DNA of 64,000 nucleotides from Moniliophthora roreri (taxonomy: Eukaryota > Basidiomycota > Agaricomycetes > Agaricales > Marasmiaceae), in assembly GCA_001466705.2 (NCBI GenBank), contig LATX02000189.1, positions 806,001 to 870,000 on the forward strand. The letters are read 5' to 3'. Below, one piece after another: positions 1-10,185 of this stretch (position 1 is the stretch's first letter; each line of letters begins with the position of its first letter). The position numbers were made by a program, and so were the translations under genes. The notes under the pieces were generated by a model, which ran no database searches, was not told the origin of the DNA, and was given only the letters and a program-made list of their open reading frames with translations.

Positions 1-3000
1 GGTTCTGGTTATCCGACTTCCCGTCACCAAGAATAGGATTTCCAGGAAGCTCAACACGAAACTTGGGCTTCCTCTTGCCAGTGGTCTCGTCGATTTCGGA
101 GTGACCATCAATGAGGGTAGAGAACAATCTCGCCTCGCCACCTTTGGGACCGGGTTCTTCATCCAGGTATGCGATCTGCAAGTCGGGATAGGCACGCAAT
201 AAGAACTCCGCATTCTCATGCTCCTCCTTGTTGAATTTAGAATACCGCTGCATGGAAATCGCGAACTTGAACTTCCTACGAGCCATGCGCTCGAGCTCAC
301 GCTCGAGACGGTCGGTACTTCCACCGAAAGTGTGAACGATATCTGGGTTCTCGACACGGTAGAGAAGTTTGATGGCCTTGGAATAATTCATCATACCAGA
401 AACGGTACGGTACAGTGTCTGAGCACGAAGCGATGCCCAAATCCTGGTACGAAGGGTGTACTCCGGTGATGATGTCTTGAAACCAATGCAGTAGAATGGC
501 AAGTCGTCGGTCTTTGCGCCAGCCTTCTCGTTAGTCGTCGACTCAGGGCCCTCCATCTCTTCAGCAAGGATCTTGGTGTCCTTCACAAAGTTATCCCACT
601 CAATCGGGTGCAATTGCTTGAGATACTCCAGAAGAGTAACGCGAGTGTTCTGATCCTCCTCACGGATGATCTCTCGCAGACTGAGAAGAATCTTCTCGGA
701 ATAGTGTGGTACAAGAACCGTGAAAGTTGGCATGGCGTCCATTGGTAGTGGTTCAGGGATTGCGGTGGCAAGCGATGAGGCGAAGAACGAAATACGACGC
801 TCGGCCTCACCACCGACTGGGAAGAAGTTGTCCTTAAAACCCTGACCCTCCTGGTTTGTGAAGAACGGAGGTGCCCGCAAAGTTCGTCTACCGTCAGCAC
901 CATCGACTTGGTGGTATAAGAGCCGTTGTACGTGGTCGATCGACAGTAGATGCTCGCGATACATTGAAATAATGATGGCGTTCCAGATCTGTGAAACAAG
1001 AACCTGCGGCGTTTCGACTATAAGCGAGAGAAGCAAATATGATCTGGGAAGACTGACCTTTGGCTTATATTTGACCTCCATTTCTCCAGTTGCCAACAAC
1101 TTGGCGTAGATCCGCTTAGGCAGACGGGTATAAATGTCCTTCCATGGTGTCCAAATACTTAATCCAAGTGCGAAGCTCCTTCCAATACTGAAAACGACGA
1201 TCCAAATGATGTACCAAAGATACGTGTCCAAGAAAAACAGGATCAGGTCCATGAGATACATGATAGCCAAGGTGAACAGGACGTGATTGGAACAAAGCAT
1301 GTTCCCAAATATCCTGTCGTTACAACCCTGAACCTTGGTGCGAGCCATTACTGCGACGGGGGAGGAGAAAGAGGTAGACAGGAAGAAGAACGACTCAACA
1401 TATTTGCAAGTGAAAATGAGCACCCATAGCATGATTGACGCAGTCCGGGCGCTACGGGGCAAGGATGGATATGAGGCCGTGAAGGTCTGGGAAGCCATGT
1501 ACTTTCGTGCTTTGCCAGCAACCCGGTCACCAAACATACGGCCAGAAGGGATAATGGCGAAGCAAATCGTGACCACGACGGAGATGAAGAATTGGACGAT
1601 ACCGAGGATAAGTGGTACCTGGGAGAGGTTTGGCCTATCATCGACCATTGCAATATAGAAAGTAGGACCAGCAGTCAGTGCTAGAATGATGAGGAGGAAG
1701 ATAAAACGGGTCGTGAGATGTGAAGCATTATTCCATGTCGTAGGGATGTAGCTGAATTCGGCGAGAGTGGCTAAAAGCATGATAACCGTGGAGACGGCAC
1801 CACCCAGGGCCACTGCGGACCACTGCATCTGCGGTGAAGGGTGAATCTTGGTGGTGGGGGCATATACCTTCGGCGAGTTGAAGGCAGTGAAGAAGAAAAA
1901 CACGGAAATATGGAGAATCCAGACACGGTTGAAGTTGACGAGAAGGTGAGCTGTGGAGCGCTTTTCGAAATAGGTCTTGAAGAAGACTTTGTTCCAATCG
2001 ACCCGGCTCAGCTTCAAGAATCGTTGAGACGGAGGGACATCGACGAGGCGGCTCTGGATATCATCTATCAGTAAAGAAAACCATAATAGATAAAAGAGTC
2101 CTACATTATCGTTTAGCACAATTCTGGCCAGACCCTCAGGATACCAGAACAGTTGGTTGATGTCATCATAACCAATAATCTGATCATGATCCCTTTCTCT
2201 CCTGACAAACTTGCCATCGGCCACTTCATAGCCTTGGTCTCGCATGAACTTGTACAAGGGCTTGATAATGGTATTCAGGTAGGTTCCTTCGGGAATGGGG
2301 TCGACCCGATTCTGGCACTCGGGACTGCGATAGTAGTCGTCCGCACACTTGAAGATAAAGCAGAGACATTCGGGTACGAAACGGACGTTGCCGGCCTCTC
2401 CCCAACAAAGGAGATAAAGGGCGACCTGGCGAAGACGGTCATATTGAGACATGTTATTCATCGCATTTCGCCAGCGATTAAGGGCAGAACCAAGCGATTT
2501 ATTCTTGCCAGCACCTCCACCCTTGACGGACTTGAGTCGCTGAAGGCCAGGATTCTGCGATTGACCGACAGCGTCGTCCAAATTGAGCTGAGCTGCGAAG
2601 TACCACTTGCGGTAGTTTGCATGCTGACCACCGATATAATCTGCGTGGATAGTGAGGAGAGCCTGGTTGGGTGACATGCGAGAGGCTCGGGAATCAAGAA
2701 GGTGCATCAAGAAATCAAACTGGAATATAGCGGTGTCAGGGCAGAACCAACAAAGCAGAACATTAGCGGGACTTGCCATGTTACGCATAGAGTCTCTCTG
2801 GAATCCAAACTTTTGCTGTAGGTCTATGAATACATCCTCGATTTCCTCCGTCGACATGGGTATCTGGCGATCTTGCGACCAGGCAGGATATGGCTCCACG
2901 GAGCCAACGCCAGGGTCGGCAAAGGGGGAAATGCTTGGATAACTGGCATGCGAGTCGACTGAGGCGGCGTAGCTGCGATTGTACTCTGGTTGGTGGGGAC

Positions 3001-3264
3001 CTACGGACGATGGAATGAGAAGATACCCAAGCACCGAACAAGCTGATACATACCGCCTTGATCGAAGAAGCCTGAGGCGCCAGCTAAACGAGTGGTGCTG
3101 GAGTTGTAGGTCCCATACGGGTCGGCAGCAGAAAACTCTGACTCGCCATAGTCCCGCCGTGGCTGAGAGTAAGATGGTTGAGAGAACTGCTGAGCAGAGG
3201 GTTGAGCGAAAGGATTTTGGATAGCCCGGGGGTCATTAGGACCGCCATAAGGACGAGCGGCCAT
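1..3264 (-). CDS. FKS1: 1,3-beta-glucan synthase catalytic subunit, 5' part (runs off the window)
   Basis: Plasma-membrane enzyme that makes cell-wall beta-1,3-glucan from UDP-glucose under Rho1 control. The start at 3264 opens a Pro/Gln/Tyr-rich cytosolic N-terminus ([12 protein letters not shown]), and the first intron begins near 3050. Downstream exons carry family hallmarks: [20 protein letters not shown] near 2830-2880, [20 protein letters not shown] near 2620-2670, [19 protein letters not shown] near 2350-2405 and [14 protein letters not shown] near 2135-2175. Several hydrophobic segments follow between about 1870 and 1200. The frame is still open at base 1 and ends in [17 protein letters not shown], which in the family directly precedes the HAIIFYRGE part of the catalytic region. 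About 1,000 of the usual roughly 1,750-1,900 residues are present. Identity is certain at family level; the symbol assumes the usual single fungal FKS gene. Confidence 0.96.
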
Positions 3265-3514
3265 GAAAGAAGGAATGAAAGAAGGGAAAGAGTTAGAAGA
3301 GCTGAAAAGAATGGAATATTTTGCCTTGATGAGGGCCCTTGAGGTATAAAGGAGAGGAAATTTCCGTCTCTAAGGGATTGCTCCAGCGTGACCCCCCCGT
3401 GGGAATGTCACACGTCACACACACGCTATTGACTGATCCTTGGCACTAGTGACCGCGTTATGCTTGTCGCTTGTCGCTCGCTTGGTTGTCGCCAAAGCTT
3501 GTCCGACGTCTCCC

Positions 3515-5715
3515 ATGTTCGACGCGACGGAATCTATAAAATACGTTCCTTCGCTGCTCTCCATCTGCATTCGTATTCTCGCAGACTATCCAGACCAAGT
3601 CCATCATCTCCCCCAAGGATTCGCCCTCAGTTATCGTCCTTCAACCGATATCTCGAAATTTGATATTCTCAAGGCTCTTATCCCATCCTACTCCACTCAA
3701 CAATTTTCCCTCGGCAACGTTCATCCGTGTTTATGGGCAACACTTATTCAGCTGTACCCGAATTCCCTTCCCCCATCCTTTGGAACATACAGGATCCCGT
3801 TCTACGACAGCAACATCCCAATCATTCATCAGGTTCCTTCCACTCCAACATGCTCCATTGTCACCATTCTTGAGCTTCCGGGATGTTCTGAGCTCACAGA
3901 TGAGACCATATCCAAACTCAGAGTCTTTCATGGACTTGTGGCTCTTGACGCTAGCGAAACCAAGCTTTCCTCATTGGGAGTCAGCAGGCTAGCTTCGACG
4001 TGTCTGTGGCATGGTACCGAACGAAAGGGCCCATGGCGTCTGCGCATTCTACGTCTTCGAGATTGTAATCTGGTTACCAGTGCTTGCCTTCGATCTATCT
4101 CCTCCAAGTTCATACTGCTTTCAGTCCTTGGCACGTACTTCTTGTGGTATTCTTACACATTCCACTCACTGTATACCGAGCAGACCTCCGAGGCACGGCC
4201 ATTCATCCCTCAAATATCACTTCTGACTGGCAATCACCAGCCCCTTCACCAAAGCTATATCATCCTGTGCCCCTGACAGAGAGTCTTTCCCTTCTGGAGG
4301 AGATCGCCTTCTTATTTAACTCATCATCCGTATATCGCATACATGTCGATAGACTGAACCACACAGATCGTAGGAGTGCTGGGACAGCAATGCGTTGCCA
4401 CCCGCCTCCAAGTGGACGCGTTCCCCACGGTCTTTGCGAAGACACAGCGTTTACCTTTACTTCTCCCTCTACATCCACCTCTCCAGGTGCCGATGATCGC
4501 TATGACGTGGAAACGGAAGTCTCTCCGATTAATACTTTTGTGTCAAAAGTAGCCGCAGAGGAAGCATCTGAACACAGGAAGCGCCGGTCCTTGATCGATT
4601 TTTACGGAATTCCAGCTTCAGTGAATCCACTCCCTGTCGACACTGGCTACTCTGCCCAGAGGCACTATAGGTTATTTCGCGAAAAGCTGTCGTGGCCAAC
4701 TTTTGCAGACTCTCCGCACTGCGATCACCGCACGAACCTGATGATCTATCGACCACCCCCGCCGTGTTCGTTGTTGGATCAGACGTGTCCACCATCATCG
4801 CCCCCCGAATCGAGAACAAGCACAGAGTCCCAGAATGCTGTCGTGAATAAAAACCACGCACGAATGCTCGCTATGGTGGCTCAACAGCGCGAGGCAGCTG
4901 TGAAGCGTGGGCGATTGAACCATGGTATGGCTTACCCTGACTTTGGGAGTGAGAGCAGAACAAAGGCTTGTACCAGTGCCGAACCATCCTCTACCAAGAG
5001 TCGGAATCCCTTTCGCAAATCAGCGGGATCAAGGAAGACTTCTTCCGAGGCAAAATTGACTTTAACTATCGATTCCAAGTCAGTATCAGCATATGTGATC
5101 ACGGCTGACGGACGGAAAGGCCACTCCACGCTTGGTAATACGACGCCATCCAGTCCTCCTTCCCCTAAATTCTCCTCCTCAACTTCTCATGGACTACTTC
5201 AACCTGCTATTGTGAAAGCGTCCGGGACACAACGAAAGGTTAAAATAGTCGATACTTCTTCCAAAGTCTTTCCTGGTCAAGCCTCCGTCAGTGGTACATC
5301 GCCAAATGCCGATTCGGGTGTCCCTTGCATAATTCCGAAGACGGCGCCATTTTCTACAGACAAATGTAAACGTCTGAAACCCATTTCCACAATACCCGTA
5401 CCCGAACTTCCAGAAAATGAAAAGCTCAAGCTCAAGGAAGCAGCAATGAGAGAGGAAACGCTCATCGCGAAGGAACGAGCCAAGGCACAAGTTGCTCACC
5501 GGAGATCACTGCCTGGGCATGAAGCTCAAGGCGATATCAGGAAGATGATGAAGAGGATGGCTTCTGCAGACAACCCCAAGCCTCGCACCTCCGTTCACGG
5601 AGCGCCGAGTGGCAGTGGTTCGGTTGTGGTAGAAAATGGAGTGGTTTCCGGAGGACCTGTCAAAAAGAAGCCCCGCCACGCTGGTTTTGACTGGAGCTCG
5701 TGGGGTAAAGGCTGA
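3515..5715 (+). CDS. Leucine-rich-repeat protein with basic low-complexity C-terminal half, function unknown
   Basis: I do not recognise a named orthologue. The first exon, from the in-frame ATG at 3515 to about 4130, encodes an LRR-like stretch (TILELPGCSELTDETISKL, LVALDASETKLSSLGVSRL, LRILRLRDCNLVTSACLRSI), the AMN1/F-box type of repeat. The last exon is open to the stop at 5715. It encodes a Ser/Pro-rich region, a helical charged segment (NEKLKLKEAAMREETLIAKE, ARAQ-like continuation), then a basic tail ending PRHAGFDWSSWGKG. The helix plus the short terminal motif look like the conserved end of a fungal protein family. Exons join somewhere between about 4124 and 4283. The simplest GT (4135) and AG (4183) do not keep frame, so that junction, or an extra small exon, is unresolved. 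The start is shared with a bidirectional promoter facing FKS1. Confidence 0.6.
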
Positions 5716-6024
5716 GTTTTGTTTCGTCTACTTTACTCGAGTATACAATGCTATCATTGGAATGTTATCTGTTCGCTGTTAGTTCCTTTGCTATGTTCCA
5801 TGCATATTGTAATACTATACTAGTATGGGGCAATCCAACCAACCAACTTCTTTCCCTGGCTTTTATCTACTCCACCTGTCCAGTTCGCAAGCTACTACAG
5901 GCGCGGGAAGAGTGCCGCGTCGCGTCAGTCACATGCTCTCTGACCGCTGCTGTCGACAGTCATTACACGGACTTGTGCTACGTTAAAACCCAGCCACTCT
6001 TAATCTTCATCAGCAACCACTGCC
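5716..6024. other. Intergenic region between LRR gene and PTC7
   Basis: About 310 bp holding the 3' flank of the LRR gene and the promoter of the phosphatase gene. Open frames here overlap the PTC7 start and show no conserved protein. I see no repeat or RNA gene. Confidence 0.5.
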
Positions 6025-7814
6025 ATGTCCTCTCTCTCCCTTCCGAAAGGTTGTCATATGGTTCGTCTTGCTACACGTCCCGCAAAGAACTCCTTCCCGC
6101 TCGCACGCTACCATTACCAATCAACATCTTCAACACCACATTCGCATTCACGGAAGCTTCTTCGCTCAAATATTGATACCACTTCAACTACAACTAAACA
6201 TGGGACACATACACCGAAGAGAAGGTTTCATGGGGAAGAGAGCCCGTTGGTACAGCCCAATACGGAGACTACGGCGTCCAGCCTACCAAGTTCAACAAGT
6301 GTAGCGCGTCCATACCGGTTCCATATCGCCGCAAGTTGGGCCGGAAAACCAGATGTTGCGAGAATGGGGGATGAATTGCACAGAGTGCCGTTTTCGAGTG
6401 ATAGCGTCATTGGCCGGTGGAGAGATAATACATTACAGAAGCATAAAGGCAAAAGGTCGTGGGCGAAGGATCCTGGGGAGGACTTTTTCTTTGTGCAAGA
6501 GGTGCGTGGCTCGTCTTACGCCTTCATAAAAACAAGCTCACCCGTTGATCCTCAAACCGGCCATGCTACTGCATTCCCAAAAAGATGAGGAACGGTTCGG
6601 TAGGTATGCATTCGCTTCTTGGCCAACGTATAAGAAGCTGAAGCAGATTTTACTCTACAAGGGCGTCGCTTTTGGTGTAGCTGACGGGGTCGGAGGATGG
6701 GTAGAGAGTGGCGTAGACCCGTCATTGTTTTCTCAGTCATTGATGTACCATGCGCACCGCTACTCGCGGAATGCGTGGGCTGGGGAGCCAGAAGTGGATC
6801 CTACACTAGATTACGAGGAGCGTGAACAAGTCGAAGGCTGGGAGCTGACACCATATGCCTGTCTTGACCTAGCCTATGGTGGGGTACTGAGGGAAAAATT
6901 CGTGGAAGCAGGTGAGTGGCGTATCTTGCCGTCGTTCCTGTTCGCTAAAGAAGCCTGAAAGGTTCAAGTACTGCTTGCCTACTCAGTCTAAACGCATCCT
7001 CAGGACTGTTACGATCTGCCAAGTGCATCCTAGCTTCTCATTCCAGGCTCATCAATCTGACCTATTTGTGCACAGTCTAGGAGACAGTAGCTTCGTGATA
7101 ATACGGTCATCAAATGTGATCTACAGGAATCCGATACAGGTTCATTTCTTCAACTGTCCAAAGTTTGTTAGGCCTTCCATCTACTTCGCTGTCGCTTCTG
7201 ACACTCAGATCCCAACAGACAACTAACAAAAATGCCCTCTAATCATCGGAAGTTTCCCCGGGCCTGTACAGATTCTCCAGCAGATGCAGAAACATATTCA
7301 ACTAAACTAAGAGACGGCGACATCGTCATTGCTTTCGTATGTTTACTTTGTTTTCGTCATGTTGTACTCCGTGTTGATCGTGTCTACTGTCCGCAGACTG
7401 ACGGGCTGTCGGATAACGTTTTCACGAACGAGATGGTGACGATATGTTCACTGGTTGCACGGCAAGGAGGCACAGAAGATCAACAAGTTCAGGCCATGGC
7501 TGATAGACTGGTGGAATATGGGAGGCAGTCCATGATGAGCCGTGAAAAAGTAACACCCTTTGAGAGTACGTTGATAAGACGCTCTAAAACCGTGATACTG
7601 ACGTATCGCTCAGGAGAAGCAGCGCGGCTAGGAATGTTCTTCAGGGGAGGAGTGAGTATCTTCTTGATACCGAATGATTATCTTATTGACATTCAACCTG
7701 TGGTATGCAGAAAATAGACGAGTGTGTTTCCTTTTCCTTGGTCCATCCCCGAGTTTCTGACTTCTGTCCCTTAGCGTGACAGTGGTGGTAGCACTTGTTC
7801 GAGAGACATCATGA
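6025..7814 (+). CDS. PTC7: Mitochondrial PP2C-type protein phosphatase, Ptc7/PPTC7 family
   Basis: Mn/Mg-dependent Ser/Thr phosphatase of mitochondria; yeast Ptc7 acts on coenzyme Q biosynthesis proteins. The chosen ATG at 6025 gives an Arg-rich presequence (MSSLSLPKGCHMVRLATRP) with no acidic residues at first. Metal-binding PP2C motifs appear in order: FGVADGVGGW (about 6670-6700), LGDSSFVIIR (7078-7107), FTDGLSDNVF across an intron at about 7335-7420, and GKIDDVTVVVALVRETS at the end. The last motif is split by an intron with donor at ga|gtgtg and acceptor ttag|c at 7774, which restores the Asp-Asp pair. The stop is at 7812-7814. The short LxDGxxD spacing and the lack of a regulatory domain fit Ptc7 rather than other PP2C classes. 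There are several short introns. It converges on the Mgr3-like gene. Confidence 0.9.
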
Positions 7815-8091
7815 GGTTGCCTTGCACCTAAACTCACCTTATTATTTATTCGATACTCACACAAGCGATCTAGTTAATGCACGATACTTATACTATATGT
7901 TCCATTATGCTGAGAACCCTTAATCAATACCATGGACCATAAAAGCTCCGACAAGACCACAGCTTGGTTGAGAGAACGATCGGATGTTATGTAGATTGTG
8001 TTTCAGACTACTAGTATACAACTTGAACAGGTTCAGAGTTTAACTATATAGAATATGTGTAGAAATGAAAACGTCAACGAGGCCAATTAGA
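7815..8091. other. Convergent intergenic spacer
   Basis: A 277-bp AT-rich gap between two convergent stops, containing the 3' flanks of PTC7 and the Mgr3-like gene. No further gene or repeat was seen. Confidence 0.5.
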
Positions 8092-9657
8092 TCAGTCTAG
8101 TGCGCGCCCAGTGGTACCAACCAGGCGCGAATAGTTACCCCATATAACATCCCAATCGGCGGCCAAGGTCTCGTCCCCTGGTTCACCAAAACCGTCCGCT
8201 TTACTAGCCCAAACGACCGCCCGCTTGAAACAGCCGAGGGCGAATTTGGGGTCCTTCTTTTCGCTCAGTATGCCAATGAGGTTCCAGGACTCTGCTGCTG
8301 TACGACGAGCATCTCTGAGTAAGCGCTTGGCTGGCTGATGCATGGAAGGAGACGCCGTGTAAGAGGATAATAGTGTATCCTTTGGCGATGGTAAGCTACT
8401 TTGGTTGGTTATGATAGTTGAGATGACACCGCTAGATACGCCAGTCAGGGCTAGGGCTACCCTTTCAGATGATTGCGCTGCTGTTGACAGCCATTGAATA
8501 GGTACTGCAGGCCGTCCCTTCAATGCGTGGTAGATCTCACCAAGACGAATGCAGCAAATTGATGACCGCTGTAACAGCGTTAATGCATGAAGCGCATGTG
8601 CAGCTGAAACCGATGAGATCGACTCTGGGTGACGAGTTGATCGGATTAGCCCAAACGATGCCTCATCGAGAGCGCGCGCTTCTTTTAATTTCCCCGCAGT
8701 TGCAAGGAACGCGGAGGTCGATGATAGGATGGAAAGGAGCGTACGCTGTGCGCTCGGTGATTCTGGCATATGTTGGATGAACGAATTAGGGTAGTCTGCC
8801 GCGTCCGAAGAATTTGGTTTGTCTTGGACGAGGTAAGCACCTCTTCCCCACCAGGCCATGGCCGCCTCAGTTTGGCCCATCCGAAAGTTCAGGTCGCCAA
8901 GTTTCAGTGCTAACCGTGCCGAATCCTTGGTTAGAGCTGGCTGGGAGGCCCAAGCGCGCTCGTATTGCTCCTTGGCTGCAGGGAGGGAATCTGGTCCCAT
9001 ACGTGCTAGGACAGAGGCATGCAATGAAAGAATTTGAGATAAGGTCCATGGGAGTAGTCTCCCAGCCGCACTTTTCCTTTCCGCAACGTCAACTGCTGTA
9101 TGAAGGCAAGCCTCCGCAAGCACTAGTCGGGGATCAATGAATTTGAGACCACTCGGTCCAAGTAAGCCATCGCCACTGCTGCTACTAATATCTGTAGCAA
9201 TGACAGTAGCATTGCTTTGGCCCGCACCCCAATTGAGAGCCATCCATGCTGCCCGAACCATGTGTCGGCCATGCAATCCCAATCCCGGGTCAGTTCCACC
9301 CTTGTCATCACCGCCCCATTTTTCACTATCCAAATCCCATTCCCATGTGTGGACTTGAGGCCCTTCCTGTGGCCTCTTCAACTCCACGTTTTCGACCCAT
9401 TGATGTGAAGCTTCGTAAACGGCTGCGGACGTAGAACCAAGGATGGCGAGGCCGACGAAAGAGTATTTGATGAAACGTTTTGCGACATTGAAAACGAAGA
9501 CAGGGTGTTGGGCAAAGCCTTGCTGCACGGAATGTGATTGGGGGTGAGGTAGGTTGTCAGGTGAGGATAAATTTGACTTTGCACGTCTGCTGGAAATACG
9601 CAGGACCGATCGTAGAGTTGAACGGAGTGGTACTGCTCTGGATCGCCACAGCGACAT
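8092..9657 (-). CDS. Mitochondrial inner-membrane TPR protein, Mgr3-like
   Basis: An intronless 521-aa frame. The N-terminus is a classic mitochondrial presequence (RSRAVPLRSTLRSVLRISSR). It is followed by one transmembrane helix around residues 65-85 (KYSFVGLAILGSTSAAVYEA), and the rest is helical with TPR-like repeats (residues about 190-270 and 310-400, for example KEQYERAWASQPAL and KLKEARALDEASFGL). One N-terminal membrane helix plus a TPR domain and a length near 500 aa match fungal Mgr3, which presents substrates to the i-AAA protease Yme1. The putative YME1 gene lies about 8 kb away. Call by architecture and a few remembered sequence patterns; another mitochondrial TPR protein cannot be excluded. 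Confidence 0.6.
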   Translation of the reverse strand: MSLWRSRAVPLRSTLRSVLRISSRRAKSNLSSPDNLPHPQSHSVQQGFAQHPVFVFNVAKRFIKYSFVGLAILGSTSAAVYEASHQWVENVELKRPQEGPQVHTWEWDLDSEKWGGDDKGGTDPGLGLHGRHMVRAAWMALNWGAGQSNATVIATDISSSSGDGLLGPSGLKFIDPRLVLAEACLHTAVDVAERKSAAGRLLPWTLSQILSLHASVLARMGPDSLPAAKEQYERAWASQPALTKDSARLALKLGDLNFRMGQTEAAMAWWGRGAYLVQDKPNSSDAADYPNSFIQHMPESPSAQRTLLSILSSTSAFLATAGKLKEARALDEASFGLIRSTRHPESISSVSAAHALHALTLLQRSSICCIRLGEIYHALKGRPAVPIQWLSTAAQSSERVALALTGVSSGVISTIITNQSSLPSPKDTLLSSYTASPSMHQPAKRLLRDARRTAAESWNLIGILSEKKDPKFALGCFKRAVVWASKADGFGEPGDETLAADWDVIWGNYSRLVGTTGRALD

Positions 9658-9763
9658 TGGGCCGGAACGAAAAGTGCGAACAGCGCAAACTCGGCAAATT
9701 TACGCCGACCGAGTTCACGGGGCACTGCTTCTCTCAAGCTTCTTTGCAATCGACTCGTTCACG

Positions 9764-10015
9764 ATGTCAAACCCAGCGCCCTCCTGTGTATTCAATCTTT
9801 CTCTTTTCGGTTGCGATAACATGCACCTGGTCTCTTCTATCAAACCTTGGCCAAGCCGTGAAGACCGCTCGTACCCCACAAGTCCTTGGGGTCTTCAAGG
9901 TGATTCCTGATACCAAGTAAGTACAGTGCTCATCAAGCTTCTGTTCTTTCTGTCCAACACATGCAGTGCACGAGTACATGCATGTTCAGCCCTGCCGGGT
10001 GTTTGTGGGCGGTAA
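9764..10015 (+). CDS. Possible small spliced gene, doubtful
   Basis: Downstream of the divergent Mgr3-like start there is an open stretch with a hydrophobic segment (YSIFLFSVAITCTWSLLSNL). It ends at a good donor (accaa|gtaagt near 9915) followed by an acceptor (catgcag near 9966), then about 50 coding bases to a stop at about 10015. The only nearby ATG (9764) is in a different frame from the hydrophobic stretch, so either an extra intron is needed or the transcript is non-coding. No family was recognised. Confidence 0.25.
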
Positions 10016-10185
10016 TCTTTTACTTACCTCAGGGCAGTTCTAAGCCCCATTTGTCCCCATTTATGATACATATCGAGAATATCGGGATTCGGAGGATCTG
10101 ACAGCTATAATAACGCGTCTGGACACGAGGAGATGTGCCTTCCGCCCCTTGCCTCGCCCACCTTTCTTTCACCCCAGACGCCGCG

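Noticed and set aside
2153..2674. A 173-codon plus-strand frame
   Set aside because: Antisense to conserved FKS1 motifs on the minus strand, so a shadow of coding sequence.
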